Of a DNA stretch of 64,000 nucleotides, positions 49,652 to 57,768 are shown in pieces. Position 1 is the first letter of the stretch. The number at the start of each line of letters is the position of its first letter. Where the stretch lies: IMG/VR virus record IMGVR_UViG_3300025121_000776, positions 62,001-126,000 of that record. One strand, written 5' to 3'. A model generated the notes under the pieces. The model saw only the letters and a program-made list of their open reading frames with translations. It did no database searches and was not told the DNA's origin. Position numbers and translations under genes: made by a program. This DNA comes from a virus.

Positions 49652-50110
49652 ATGAAAATAAGTAATAAAGGTGGCAAAGGAAAGTGGATTCACGTTAAAT
49701 TTAACGGAGTGTCTTATAAAAAATGGCTAGCAGGATATGATTCAATTGTTCTTGATGAAGTTACAGATGTAAGTCAATTAAACTTGAATGCCCATGAAGA
49801 ATCAATGATTCACGCAGAAGAATATACTGGAATAAACATTGACTCATCAGACCCTTTTTCATTCTTGATTTCAGCCGCTAATGGAGCAACTGGAGGTACA
49901 ACATCTTTAAGTGCAGCAACCGTTACAGTGACAGATGAAATGAATTTGTCATTCTCTGTTTACCCAGAATCAAATTACTATCTTTCTGCTTATACAGTTA
50001 ATGGAGTATCTAGAACTATTAGCACAGCATCGGCATCAACAGTATATACTATATCTAAAATTAAACAAGATAAAAACATATATGTGGCATTTGCGACATT
50101 CGGTTCTTAA
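49652..50110 (+). CDS. Putative virion protein with beta-sandwich-like C-terminus (152 aa)
   Basis: N-terminal ~60 residues bind no known motif; residues ~75-150 are Ser/Thr/Ala-rich strands with 'YYLSAYTVNGVSRTIST' and 'DKNIYVAFATF', resembling InlB B-repeat or Ig-like modules common on phage surfaces. Preceded by a class 2 box and followed by a terminator: a single late gene, perhaps a decoration protein. Confidence 0.6.
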   Translation: MKISNKGGKGKWIHVKFNGVSYKKWLAGYDSIVLDEVTDVSQLNLNAHEESMIHAEEYTGINIDSSDPFSFLISAANGATGGTTSLSAATVTVTDEMNLSFSVYPESNYYLSAYTVNGVSRTISTASASTVYTISKIKQDKNIYVAFATFGS

Positions 50111-50125
50111 AAATATTTATTAAAC

Positions 50126-50156
50126 AAAAATCCTCCAAGAAATTGGGGGATTTTTT
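50126..50156 (+). terminator. Rho-independent terminator
   Basis: AAAATCCTCCAA / TTGGGGGATTTT with GAAA loop and T-run. Confidence 0.88.
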
Positions 50157-50176
50157 GTTTTAATCAAAAAAAGCAT

Positions 50177-50185
50177 TACATTTGC
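50177..50185 (+). promoter_or_regulatory. Bacteroidota-type -7 element (TACATTTGC)
   Basis: 15 nt before the ATG at 50200; excludes the earlier TTG start at 50182, which lies inside it. Confidence 0.6.
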
Positions 50186-50199
50186 ATAAATTATGTACC

Positions 50200-50742
50200 A
50201 TGACAAAGAAAGAAATTAAAGAAAAAATAGATGCAAGTGGCCTTATTTGGTTTTCTAAGGATAAGTTGTATGAAGTATTTAGAATTAATAAAGAAAACTC
50301 TTTATTGCCTTCAGCAAATGGAATTGCATTTCCAGACTTTTTTCCTCCAGTAGAACCCGATAAAAAACTTATTGCAAAGTATGGCAAATATTCTTGTGTT
50401 ATAAATTCTCATTTACTTGATAGACAAAATGCTTGGAAAAAACTCAACACAATAAAAAAGTTGCATGTTGAGAAAATGAAAGTGTTTGAAAAAATGGAAA
50501 TTTGTAAAGAGTTAGAATTACCTGGTTATGCAAAAAACATTGAAGACATTGAATTTAAATTACAAAAAGTTTGGGGATTTCCACAAGATATAAATTTCCA
50601 TCGTTGGTTTGACGTGCCAAAATGTATTTGCCCTAAAATGGATAACGAAGATTTCTCTGGCACCAAATTCAGAAGCTATAATTTAAAGTGCCCAGTCCAC
50701 AAACCTTTGAATTTAGAAGAAGAACTTAATAAACTTAGTTAA
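50200..50742 (+). CDS. Hypothetical protein with C-terminal Cys cluster (180 aa)
   Basis: N-terminal 'TKKEIKEKIDASGLIWFSKD' and a helical middle; near the end 'VPKCICPKMD' and 'LKCPVHKP' supply Cys and His for a zinc site. Own host-type promoter, so probably early. Not recognised. Confidence 0.62.
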   Translation: MTKKEIKEKIDASGLIWFSKDKLYEVFRINKENSLLPSANGIAFPDFFPPVEPDKKLIAKYGKYSCVINSHLLDRQNAWKKLNTIKKLHVEKMKVFEKMEICKELELPGYAKNIEDIEFKLQKVWGFPQDINFHRWFDVPKCICPKMDNEDFSGTKFRSYNLKCPVHKPLNLEEELNKLS

Positions 50743-50780
50743 GCAGTAATTATTTTGTCAAAACCCTTTTTATAAATAAA

Positions 50781-50882
50781 ATGATAAAAATTTTAGAAGA
50801 AGTAGCAAAGCAAAGGCTGGCGATTAATAATAAAAATTCCCCACATTCAATTATCATCAACTTTAATGAAGAAAGCTATTGA
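50781..50882 (+). CDS. Small ORF (33 aa), possible leader of the next gene
   Basis: ATG at 50781 after 'TTTTTATAAATAAA'. Encodes 33 residues rich in Ile, Asn and Glu and overlaps the next ORF by 17 bases. Weak evidence for expression beyond this coupling. Confidence 0.35.
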   Translation: MIKILEEVAKQRLAINNKNSPHSIIINFNEESY

Positions 50883-51060
50883 TGATATAAATGAAATCAT
50901 TGGCGAGGACAAATTACAGCAAAATGAAATGAGTAATGAATTTACACATATAATGTTTGGAAAAAAATTTATAGTCAGCAACAGAGCGTATAGAGATGAT
51001 ACAAATAGCGAGGACGTAGAGGAAGCTCTCTATAAATTTGCTTGTAGAAACTTTAATTAG
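50866..51060 (+). CDS. Hypothetical protein (64 aa)
   Basis: Acidic helical N-terminus, then 'HIMFGKKFIVSNRAYRDD'. Coupled by overlap to the 33-aa ORF. Not recognised. Confidence 0.5.
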   Translation: MKKAIDDINEIIGEDKLQQNEMSNEFTHIMFGKKFIVSNRAYRDDTNSEDVEEALYKFACRNFN

Positions 51061-51208
51061 TAACAACAACACTCCAACCAATATATTTTTCATTATTATT
51101 CTTTTTTGCATCGAAAATTTACATCTTGTTGAATAAATTTTTGCTCCTCCATTTTTTTATGTGACCTTAATAGGTTAATAAAGGAGAATTAAAGTTTCTT
51201 TATTTTAA

Positions 51209-51238
51209 AACTTTTCTAAAAAAAAAACGTATAATAAA
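51209..51238 (+). promoter_or_regulatory. CGTATA promoter
   Basis: AACTTTTC at 51209 and CGTATA at 51228, 19-nt spacing, before the 155-aa gene. Confidence 0.78.
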
Positions 51239-51249
51239 AAAACAAAAAA

Positions 51250-51717
51250 ATGGGAAAGTATAAAATAAAAATCAATTACAAGACTGGAAATAGTTTTGAA
51301 AGTCACAACGAATCAGATGTGCTAGAAATTGATTGGGATAATTTTGATGTTGCTAAAGAAAATTTAAAAGCAATAAAAGACCATTATATTAATGTTTATA
51401 AAGAAATAGAAGGTTCGTATTCTGCACAAAAAGACAATCAAAGTGTTTGCAAACAATATCAAAATGAATGGTGGTTTGTAAAAGTTTTAAAACCTTACTG
51501 TATTAGCAAAGATGATGCAATTTCAGAAAATCAAAAAGAAAAATATAAAAACGATTGGGAAAATAGATTTGATACGAGCATTGCCTCACGTTGCATGAAG
51601 CTAAAAACCGATGATGGTTCATTAATGCAAATGCAATGCTTTTGGTGTGGCTATTTTGAGACCTTGCATGGTGCAAAAATTGAAGTGGATGAATCTGATA
51701 CAGAATTTGAGTTGTAA
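51250..51717 (+). CDS. Hypothetical protein (155 aa)
   Basis: Acidic; contains several Trp and 'QCFWCGYFETLHG', a possible half zinc site. First gene after a CGTATA promoter and immediately upstream of the CoaC fusion, so likely in the same programme. Not recognised. Confidence 0.6.
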   Translation: MGKYKIKINYKTGNSFESHNESDVLEIDWDNFDVAKENLKAIKDHYINVYKEIEGSYSAQKDNQSVCKQYQNEWWFVKVLKPYCISKDDAISENQKEKYKNDWENRFDTSIASRCMKLKTDDGSLMQMQCFWCGYFETLHGAKIEVDESDTEFEL

Positions 51718-51744
51718 CAAGAGACTTTTATATGAAAAACGCAA

Positions 51745-51760
51745 TAATTCGTATAATAAC
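51745..51760 (+). promoter_or_regulatory. Weak CGTATA promoter before CoaC
   Basis: CGTATA at 51750, 20 nt before the CoaC start, but no AAC box at the usual 19-nt distance; an additional internal promoter at best. Confidence 0.4.
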
Positions 51761-51769
51761 AAAATCTTT

Positions 51770-52867
51770 ATGAAAACTATTCTAATGGCTATCTCTGGCG
51801 GTATTTCCGCCTATAAAGCTGCTGATGTAATTAGTGGGCTTAAAAAAAATGGATTTGAGGTTCATGTTATTACAACAAAAAACGCTTTGAATTTTATTGC
51901 CCCCACAGTTATAGGTGCCGTCTCTGGCGGTCATTATGTAACTGATGAAGATGTAAATAAAATCAATCATATTAACGAAGCTCAAAATTGTGATGCATTC
52001 ATCTGCGTTCCAGCGACAGCAAATATCATTGCGAAATTTGCACATGGAATAGCAGATGATTTTGTTTCATCTACTTTCATAGCAATTCCAAGAGGGGTTC
52101 CGAAAATTATATGCCCAGCAATGAACACAGTAATGTTTGAAAGCGAAGCTTGTCTCATGAATTTAAAAACATTGCAAGAGAGGGGGTGTCATATTATTGA
52201 ACCTGTTAGCGGAGAACTTGCTTGCGGTGTTGTTGGAATTGGAAAGCTTCCAAAACCAAGAGATATCGTAAAAGAGGTTATTGAACTTTTTGACACAAGC
52301 AAGCCGTGGTTGTGGCCGCTTCACAAAATGACCCCAACAAAAACTACAGAAGATTCAAATTCATTTTTAAGAATAAGCTTGGAAAGAGAAGTTGAGATTC
52401 CTATAAAATATCACTTTGGTGCTTTTGGAGCCATGAGAAGATTTGACAGACATAGGGGAGTAGATTTATATGCTCCAGTTGGTACTCCTGTGTTTGCTGT
52501 ACAAAAGGGCATAGTTAGAGATATTCGTCCATGGACTGGAACAAATGCTGATTGTGATTGGTGGAATGACACCGATGCAATTTCTGTTGAAGGAGAAGAC
52601 GGACTCGTTGTTTATGGTGAATTGGAAGTAAATTCTGAACTAAAGATTGGAGATGAAGTTAAAGCTGGAGACTTATTGGGACTTGTTTTACGAGTTCTAA
52701 AAAAAGATAAAGGAAGACCAACTAGTATGCTTCATTTGGAACTAAGAAAACCAGGGTTTTACAGAAATATAGATAAAGAATGGAGTCAAGATTTACCAGA
52801 AGGTTTACTTGACCCAACTCCATTCCTTATAAGGGCAATGAAACAACATCATCAATTTAAAAAATAA
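51770..52867 (+). CDS. Phosphopantothenoylcysteine decarboxylase (CoaC) fused to an M23 peptidase-like domain (365 aa)
   Basis: Residues 1-~180 are a flavoprotein of the CoaC family: 'MAISGGISAYKAADVI', 'INHINEAQNCDAFICVPATANIIAKFAHGIADD' with the active-site His, 'CPAMNTVMF' and the substrate-clamp 'ELACGVVGIGKLP'. It decarboxylates 4'-phosphopantothenoylcysteine, step three of CoA synthesis. Residues ~220-355 match M23/LytM domains: 'RHRGVDLYAPVGTPVFAV' (H-x3-D), 'VKAGDLLGLVL' and 'MLHLEL' in place of H-x-H, so zinc binding may be lost. CoaB, the previous step, is encoded 1.5 kb downstream. The fusion is unusual and its purpose unknown. Confidence 0.82.
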   Translation: MKTILMAISGGISAYKAADVISGLKKNGFEVHVITTKNALNFIAPTVIGAVSGGHYVTDEDVNKINHINEAQNCDAFICVPATANIIAKFAHGIADDFVSSTFIAIPRGVPKIICPAMNTVMFESEACLMNLKTLQERGCHIIEPVSGELACGVVGIGKLPKPRDIVKEVIELFDTSKPWLWPLHKMTPTKTTEDSNSFLRISLEREVEIPIKYHFGAFGAMRRFDRHRGVDLYAPVGTPVFAVQKGIVRDIRPWTGTNADCDWWNDTDAISVEGEDGLVVYGELEVNSELKIGDEVKAGDLLGLVLRVLKKDKGRPTSMLHLELRKPGFYRNIDKEWSQDLPEGLLDPTPFLIRAMKQHHQFKK

Positions 52868-52871
52868 GTAT

Positions 52872-53333
52872 ATGAATAATTTTTTTAAAGCGTTATTCGA
52901 GTTATTTAAAACTCTATACTCAGAGTCGATGGGATTTAGAGAACACCACCTATATCTTAAAAAAGAAATCAAAAACATAATTCAAACCATTAACAAAGAA
53001 AATGGATTTGATGAAGATGAAAATTCTTTGGCCAACAAAAAAAAGTTTTATGTTTTAATGGTTATTTCTTATGTTTTCACTATAATAAGAAATTGTTTAC
53101 TTGTTGTTATTATAGGATTAATTATGGTTTTAGTGCAGTATATAAGTGGAGGAAGCACAATGACAGAAAGAGGAATAGAAATAATTGGAGTTGATAAGTT
53201 TTTTATTCTTTGGTTGATTTTTAGTATTTTAACTATGGTTTTATACTATATTTTAAAAATATCAATTAACATAATTGTAGAATTAATCCGATTTGTAATT
53301 AAATACATATATTCAAATGGAAAACATCTATAA
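52872..53333 (+). CDS. Membrane protein with two transmembrane helices (153 aa)
   Basis: Spans at about 59-88 (VLMVISYVFTIIRNCLLVVI plus IGLIMVLV) and 108-137 (FFILWLIFSILTMVLYYILKI), with a charged N-terminal domain. In the CoA unit, 4 bases after CoaC and overlapping the next gene by 17. Not recognised. Confidence 0.62.
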   Translation: MNNFFKALFELFKTLYSESMGFREHHLYLKKEIKNIIQTINKENGFDEDENSLANKKKFYVLMVISYVFTIIRNCLLVVIIGLIMVLVQYISGGSTMTERGIEIIGVDKFFILWLIFSILTMVLYYILKISINIIVELIRFVIKYIYSNGKHL

Positions 53334-53592
53334 TGGCTCTATAATAACACAAGAGCAAAAAGAAAAGCGGGGATTTTTATATATCGAACAGCTTGTTTTT
53401 AATGAAGGAGGGAAAAACATTCCCCGAACTATATACGAAAGAATAGATAAAGATATTGTAGAAAGAATAGAAACCGATATAAAATGCTTTCACGGAATTC
53501 CAACAGACTCAAAACTAGTATTTAAAGATTATAAACATTTTAGCAAAGCATTAAAAGAATTAGGAACTAAATTAAAAAATTATACAAAATAA
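53317..53592 (+). CDS. Hypothetical protein (91 aa)
   Basis: Charged protein with strand-like 'RGFLYIEQLVFNEGG' and a helical C-terminus. Overlaps both neighbours, so it is translationally coupled within the CoaC-CoaB unit. Unknown. Confidence 0.58.
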   Translation: MENIYNGSIITQEQKEKRGFLYIEQLVFNEGGKNIPRTIYERIDKDIVERIETDIKCFHGIPTDSKLVFKDYKHFSKALKELGTKLKNYTK

Positions 53593-54326
53593 TGGGCGGT
53601 ACAATTGGTGTTATAATCAGAGAAGAAGATGGTAAGATTCATAAAATGGCAAGATGGACAAATTCATTGCCAGGATTTACAGAAAGTATTCATTTTATTA
53701 ATAAAGAGCCAAATCATTTAAAAAATTATCTCAAAGTTTTTTATGAAATGGAATTGGATTATAAAAAAAACAAAAAAACCAAGAAGTTTAAGCATAATAT
53801 GACTGATGTGTATATTCCTTACAGCGGTCACATTGCTCCTCTTGATTATGGATTAGTGGTTATAGATTATCAAACAAATAATGTACTTCACTGTCAAGGA
53901 TATTCTTCTTTAAATGTTGTTTTATCAAGCGAAATTGAATATTTATATCGCCAAGACAAACATACACAGGAATCAGTTCAAGAATTAGTTGATGCGAGAA
54001 AAATAAAATGTTTATTGGTATTTGATAAAGATGAAAATGTTAAAGAGCTACAAGAAATTCCAGTAGAATATAAAACAATAAAAGATAAAACTGATGTTGA
54101 AAGATTAACTATTGTTTTAAATGAAAAAATTAACGAAGAAGACTACCACTTCAACAATGGTTATAAAATTGATATGTCGCCATGGACATTTACAAGATTT
54201 AAAGAAAGTAAAGAAGGTTTTATTGAGCTTAAAGAAGAAATAAAAAAACTTGGTCTCAAAATCACAAAAGAAGATGAAAAAATTTGGAAAGAGTATATTA
54301 ACTGTCGTTTTATAGAGGAGAAATAA
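53592..54326 (+). CDS. Hypothetical protein (244 aa) in the CoA unit
   Basis: Starts 'MGGTIGVIIREEDGKIHKM', a strand with Gly-rich turn, followed by a mixed fold with 'PYSGHIAPLDYGLVVIDY'. One base overlaps the preceding stop; CoaB begins 2 bases after. Position suggests a link to CoA or acyl-group metabolism but no motif supports it. Confidence 0.6.
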   Translation: MGGTIGVIIREEDGKIHKMARWTNSLPGFTESIHFINKEPNHLKNYLKVFYEMELDYKKNKKTKKFKHNMTDVYIPYSGHIAPLDYGLVVIDYQTNNVLHCQGYSSLNVVLSSEIEYLYRQDKHTQESVQELVDARKIKCLLVFDKDENVKELQEIPVEYKTIKDKTDVERLTIVLNEKINEEDYHFNNGYKIDMSPWTFTRFKESKEGFIELKEEIKKLGLKITKEDEKIWKEYINCRFIEEK

Positions 54327-54328
54327 TT

Positions 54329-54988
54329 ATGAAAGTTTTAATTACCAGCGGGGGAACACGTGAATATATTGACGATGTTAGAGTTTTAACAAACATAAGT
54401 ACGGGAAAGTTGGGTGCAACAATTGCAAATACATTTTTTGCAAATGCTTATCATAACAAAATAGAAAAGGTTTATTATATTTGTAGTAAAGGTTCATTTC
54501 CTGCAATTAAAGATGGAGATAAATTTATTGAAACAATTTATGCTGACAGCGTTCAAGAAGTTTATGATGTAATGGAAAAAATGGTTCCCCAGGTTGATGT
54601 GGTTATTCATGCAATGGCCTTAAGTGACTTTGGGTTTAAACCATCACATACAAAGTTAAAAAGTAATGACCCTCAAGCCTTCATAGATTCGCTCAGAGAC
54701 CGAATTATTATTAATCCAAAGGTTATCTCATTTATTAAAAAATGGAACCCCACAGTTAAACTAATAAGCTTTAAATTTGAAGTTGGCAAAACCAAAGAAG
54801 AGTTGATTGATATTGCTTATGAATCTTTAATTAAAAACGATGGAGATTTTGTTATAGCCAATGATAAAATAGAAATGAAAGAAAAGGGCAGTCATATAGC
54901 TTATATAATTAACAAAGATAAGAAAATTGTTGACTGTGATGGTAAGGATGATATAGCTAAACAATTGCTAAAAATATTATCTACTTAA
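54329..54988 (+). CDS. coaB: Phosphopantothenate-cysteine ligase
   Basis: Couples 4'-phosphopantothenate with cysteine to give the CoaC substrate. The stand-alone CoaB domain is recognised by 'VLITSGGTREYIDDVRVLTNISTGKLGATIA' start motifs, 'DVVIHAMALSDFGF', the K-x-K 'HTKLKS', 'NPKVISFIKKW', 'LISFKFEV' and 'DFVIANDK'. In most bacteria it is fused to CoaC; here the two are separate genes and CoaC has another partner. Only CoaB and CoaC are seen in the window; CoaA, CoaD and CoaE would come from the host or outside it. Confidence 0.9.
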   Translation: MKVLITSGGTREYIDDVRVLTNISTGKLGATIANTFFANAYHNKIEKVYYICSKGSFPAIKDGDKFIETIYADSVQEVYDVMEKMVPQVDVVIHAMALSDFGFKPSHTKLKSNDPQAFIDSLRDRIIINPKVISFIKKWNPTVKLISFKFEVGKTKEELIDIAYESLIKNDGDFVIANDKIEMKEKGSHIAYIINKDKKIVDCDGKDDIAKQLLKILST

Positions 54989-55012
54989 TTTGATTTTATC
55001 ATAATTCTTTTT

Positions 55013-55021
55013 TATATTTGC
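55013..55021 (+). promoter_or_regulatory. Bacteroidota-type -7 element (TATATTTGC)
   Basis: 20 nt before the ATG at 55042. Confidence 0.6.
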
Positions 55022-55041
55022 TCATATAAATAAAAATTATT

Positions 55042-56145
55042 ATGAGCTTTTCTTTTAAAGGTTTACTTATCAGTTGGGGTATAGTTAAAAAAACAAAAAC
55101 TGAGGCACCAGCTTCTATAAACACAGAATCAACTTACGAAAGATTCTATGGTAATAAAAATGAAACATCTCCACAAGTTGCTCAATTTGATGAACTTGAC
55201 AATATGGAAACTTTAAGTACAAAAAGCATTGATGCTGTAACAGAATTAAACAAAATTCTTTATGAAGAAGTAGCTAAAATAAATCCCCCGATTTCACTTT
55301 CAGAATTACTGCTAAAATCTATCGAAGAAGAGAGTAAAAACACAGAAGAAATCCCAACTTCAGATTTTATATCAAACGATTCAGATAAATCATTTGTTTT
55401 ATATGACCCAGAAAAGTCAATAAAAGAAAATCTTCAAATTAGACCTAATTCACGCCCACATGCAGAGTCTCATTCGCCAAAACCGTCTATTTCTCTGCCA
55501 ACTTACGTACACAAGACGAAGTATGATTATAATAAACCAATGGTTATTAAAGTAACCAACATAAAAAACCCACAGGATACTCAAATTTTTATTAGTGCAA
55601 AACAGTTTTGTGAGCATTTCGGAACAAAACAAAAGAAGTTATATATTTGCTTAAATTCTAAAGACAAAATATTAAACGGAAATTGTAAATTAGAAATTAT
55701 TCCATTTATGGAATCATCTAAAAAAACTAATTTTAGTGTTTCTGACATTGAATCTGTTAAAGTAAAAAAAGTGTCAAGCAAAAATATTGCTTTTGACATA
55801 AAAATTAAACCAAAAACAGGAATTCAATTTATTGATTTGGATTTTACTGTATTGCCAACAGGAATGGAGTTTAATGATAAAAAAAATGGTTCATGCCCAA
55901 TAATAACAAAAAATCCTTTCACTGATAAAAAAAGAAAATTTGTTAGCATTGCAGAAAAAAACCCAGAACTTGTTGCAGAATGGGATGTACTTAGAAATGG
56001 AGTTGCTGCAAGCGAAGTTCCTTGTTCTATAAAAAAGGAAGCATACTGGCTATGTCAAAAATGTGGTACCAGTTATAAACGAAGAGTTGATAATAGGGTC
56101 AGACGACCAGAGCTTGGATGTACAAAGTGTTTTAATAAAACATAA
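55042..56145 (+). CDS. Protein with NUMOD1-like module and C-terminal zinc-ribbon repeat (367 aa)
   Basis: Long disordered N-terminal part rich in Glu/Ser/Asn; residues ~165-205 (VTNIKNPQDTQIFISAKQF then KKLYICLNSKD) resemble the NUMOD1/AP2-like DNA-binding module, and the C-terminal ~60 residues, 'AEKNPELVAEWD', 'YWLCQKCGTSYKRRV' and 'GCTKCFNK', match the DUF4379 zinc-ribbon. Both are accessory modules of homing endonucleases, but no nuclease core is present. It may be a DNA-binding remnant of one or an early regulatory protein; it has a host-type promoter. Confidence 0.65.
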   Translation: MSFSFKGLLISWGIVKKTKTEAPASINTESTYERFYGNKNETSPQVAQFDELDNMETLSTKSIDAVTELNKILYEEVAKINPPISLSELLLKSIEEESKNTEEIPTSDFISNDSDKSFVLYDPEKSIKENLQIRPNSRPHAESHSPKPSISLPTYVHKTKYDYNKPMVIKVTNIKNPQDTQIFISAKQFCEHFGTKQKKLYICLNSKDKILNGNCKLEIIPFMESSKKTNFSVSDIESVKVKKVSSKNIAFDIKIKPKTGIQFIDLDFTVLPTGMEFNDKKNGSCPIITKNPFTDKKRKFVSIAEKNPELVAEWDVLRNGVAASEVPCSIKKEAYWLCQKCGTSYKRRVDNRVRRPELGCTKCFNKT

Positions 56146-56170
56146 ACCCAATATTTTTTAAAAATAGTGT

Positions 56171-56200
56171 AACATTTTTATTTTTTTTTCGTATACACAA
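56171..56200 (+). promoter_or_regulatory. CGTATA promoter of the nicotinamidase-TerYP-rSAM operon
   Basis: AACATTTTT at 56171 and CGTATA at 56190, 19-nt spacing, 36 nt before the first start. Confidence 0.8.
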
Positions 56201-56231
56201 GTGAAAATACATTAAATTAAAATTTGTTTAT

Positions 56232-57041
56232 ATGAAAAAAAATGCATTATTAATTATTGACGGACAGAACGACTTTTGTAGCCCTTCGGGTGCTCTCTTC
56301 GTTCCTGGAGCAGACCATGATATGGAGCGTCTAGCTAATTTTATTAAAAGAAATCAAACAAAAATTGGTTATATTGGTTTGACCCAAGATAGCCATATGG
56401 TTCTTGATATTAGTCATCCCCCATTTTGGCAGGATAAAGACGGAAATTCTCCAAATCCATTTACTATTATTACAGCTCAAAACGTAAAAGATGGAACGTG
56501 GACTCCAAAATTTTATCCACTGGCCGCTCTTAAATATTTAGAAGACCTTGAAGCTCAAGGGGAATTTCCACATTGTATATGGCCAATTCATTGTGTTGAT
56601 GGCAGTGAAGGTGCAGCTATTTTTCCAGTTCTTATGAACTCTGTAAAAGAATGGTCAGCTTCTCAGTGTTTATTTCACAAAATTGTTAAAAAGGGAGTTC
56701 ATCCTTTAACCGAGCACTTCGGCGTGTTTCAAGCAAACATTCCAATTCCAGGCGAGGACGGAACACAATTCAACGACAGGTTAGCAAAAATTCTTAATGA
56801 ATATGATACTGTGTATTTCGCAGGAGAAGCTAAAACTCACTGTACCGCTACTTCTTTAAAACAAGCAATGAAGTTTGATAAAAACCTTGCTAAAAAATTC
56901 GTTATCCTTGAAGATTGTATGTCTCCTGTTCCAGGAGAAGCTGCACCAGGACTTACCTTTGAAAAATTGGCTCAGCCAATCTATGATGATGCTAAAGCTC
57001 TTGGCATTCAATTTGTAAAAAGCACAGATGTTACACTATAA
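56232..57041 (+). CDS. Nicotinamidase (PncA-like cysteine hydrolase, 269 aa)
   Basis: Deamidates nicotinamide to nicotinic acid, the PncB substrate. Asp10 (IIDGQNDFC), metal site 'LTQDSH' (D-x-H), 'WPIHCVDGSEGA', and catalytic Cys204 in 'FAGEAKTHCTATS' give the D-K-C triad and zinc-binding layout of nicotinamidases, with 'WTPKFYP' typical of the longer members. First gene of an operon with the vWA, PP2C, kinase and rSAM genes, all under the CGTATA promoter. Other isochorismatase-like substrates cannot be excluded, but the WPxHC motif and PncB/NadE context favour nicotinamide. Confidence 0.85.
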   Translation: MKKNALLIIDGQNDFCSPSGALFVPGADHDMERLANFIKRNQTKIGYIGLTQDSHMVLDISHPPFWQDKDGNSPNPFTIITAQNVKDGTWTPKFYPLAALKYLEDLEAQGEFPHCIWPIHCVDGSEGAAIFPVLMNSVKEWSASQCLFHKIVKKGVHPLTEHFGVFQANIPIPGEDGTQFNDRLAKILNEYDTVYFAGEAKTHCTATSLKQAMKFDKNLAKKFVILEDCMSPVPGEAAPGLTFEKLAQPIYDDAKALGIQFVKSTDVTL

Positions 57042-57052
57042 TTTTAAAAACA

Positions 57053-57766
57053 ATGGATAACAATAAAGTGAATTTCGATTTCGGTGGTGACGCCGACTTT
57101 AATCCCGAAAATATCGAGGTAGAAGAAACAATCAATGCAGTATTTGTAGTTGACCTGTCTGCCTCTATGGGCGAAGAAGTAACTCTTAAAGGCGGCACAA
57201 CCTCAACAAGATGCGATGAGCTTAATAAAGCTGTTAATGAATTTGTTGAGAATATGTCAAAAAGCCATGTTAAAGACCGTTTGTTAGTATCAACTATTGT
57301 TTTTGATGCAAAACCAGAAGTTCTTACAGGCTTCCAACCCGTAACAGAAATTGAAGAATTTAAACTTACTCCAAAACACGGTAATACCGCACTTTATGGA
57401 GCCGTAAGACTTGGTTTGGACAAAGCTATTGACTACAGAAACTCTCTGTTAAAAACAGGCGTAAAAGCAAAAACTATCCTTTTTGTTGTTACTGATGGTG
57501 AAAACAATGCTTCTCCACAAAGTGATGCAGAATATGTGAAAGTTAAGTTACAGGAACTAAACAAAGAAGAACAGAATATTATGACATTCTCTTCAGTTCT
57601 TTTGGGAATTGGCGAACAGGCTAATTTTAAACAAGCATTTGATGATTTAGGCTTACATGCCCTAGCTGAACTTGGTGATGATATCAGAAAAGCTGTATCT
57701 ATTATCAGTAGCTCAGTATCAAGTGTTTCAAACGGGCAAAACATTTCTCAGAAATTAAATTTCTAA
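57053..57766 (+). CDS. von Willebrand factor A (TerY-like) protein (237 aa)
   Basis: A cytosolic vWA domain with an intact MIDAS: 'VFVVDLSASMGEE' (D-x-S-x-S), 'GNTALYGAV' and 'FVVTDGENN'. Such proteins bind Mg2+ and partner proteins. Its order next to a PP2C and a kinase is the TerY-P triad described by comparative genomics in tellurite/stress-response loci. Start 11 bases after the nicotinamidase; PP2C starts 2 bases after its stop. Confidence 0.88.
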   Translation: MDNNKVNFDFGGDADFNPENIEVEETINAVFVVDLSASMGEEVTLKGGTTSTRCDELNKAVNEFVENMSKSHVKDRLLVSTIVFDAKPEVLTGFQPVTEIEEFKLTPKHGNTALYGAVRLGLDKAIDYRNSLLKTGVKAKTILFVVTDGENNASPQSDAEYVKVKLQELNKEEQNIMTFSSVLLGIGEQANFKQAFDDLGLHALAELGDDIRKAVSIISSSVSSVSNGQNISQKLNF

Positions 57767-57768
57767 AA

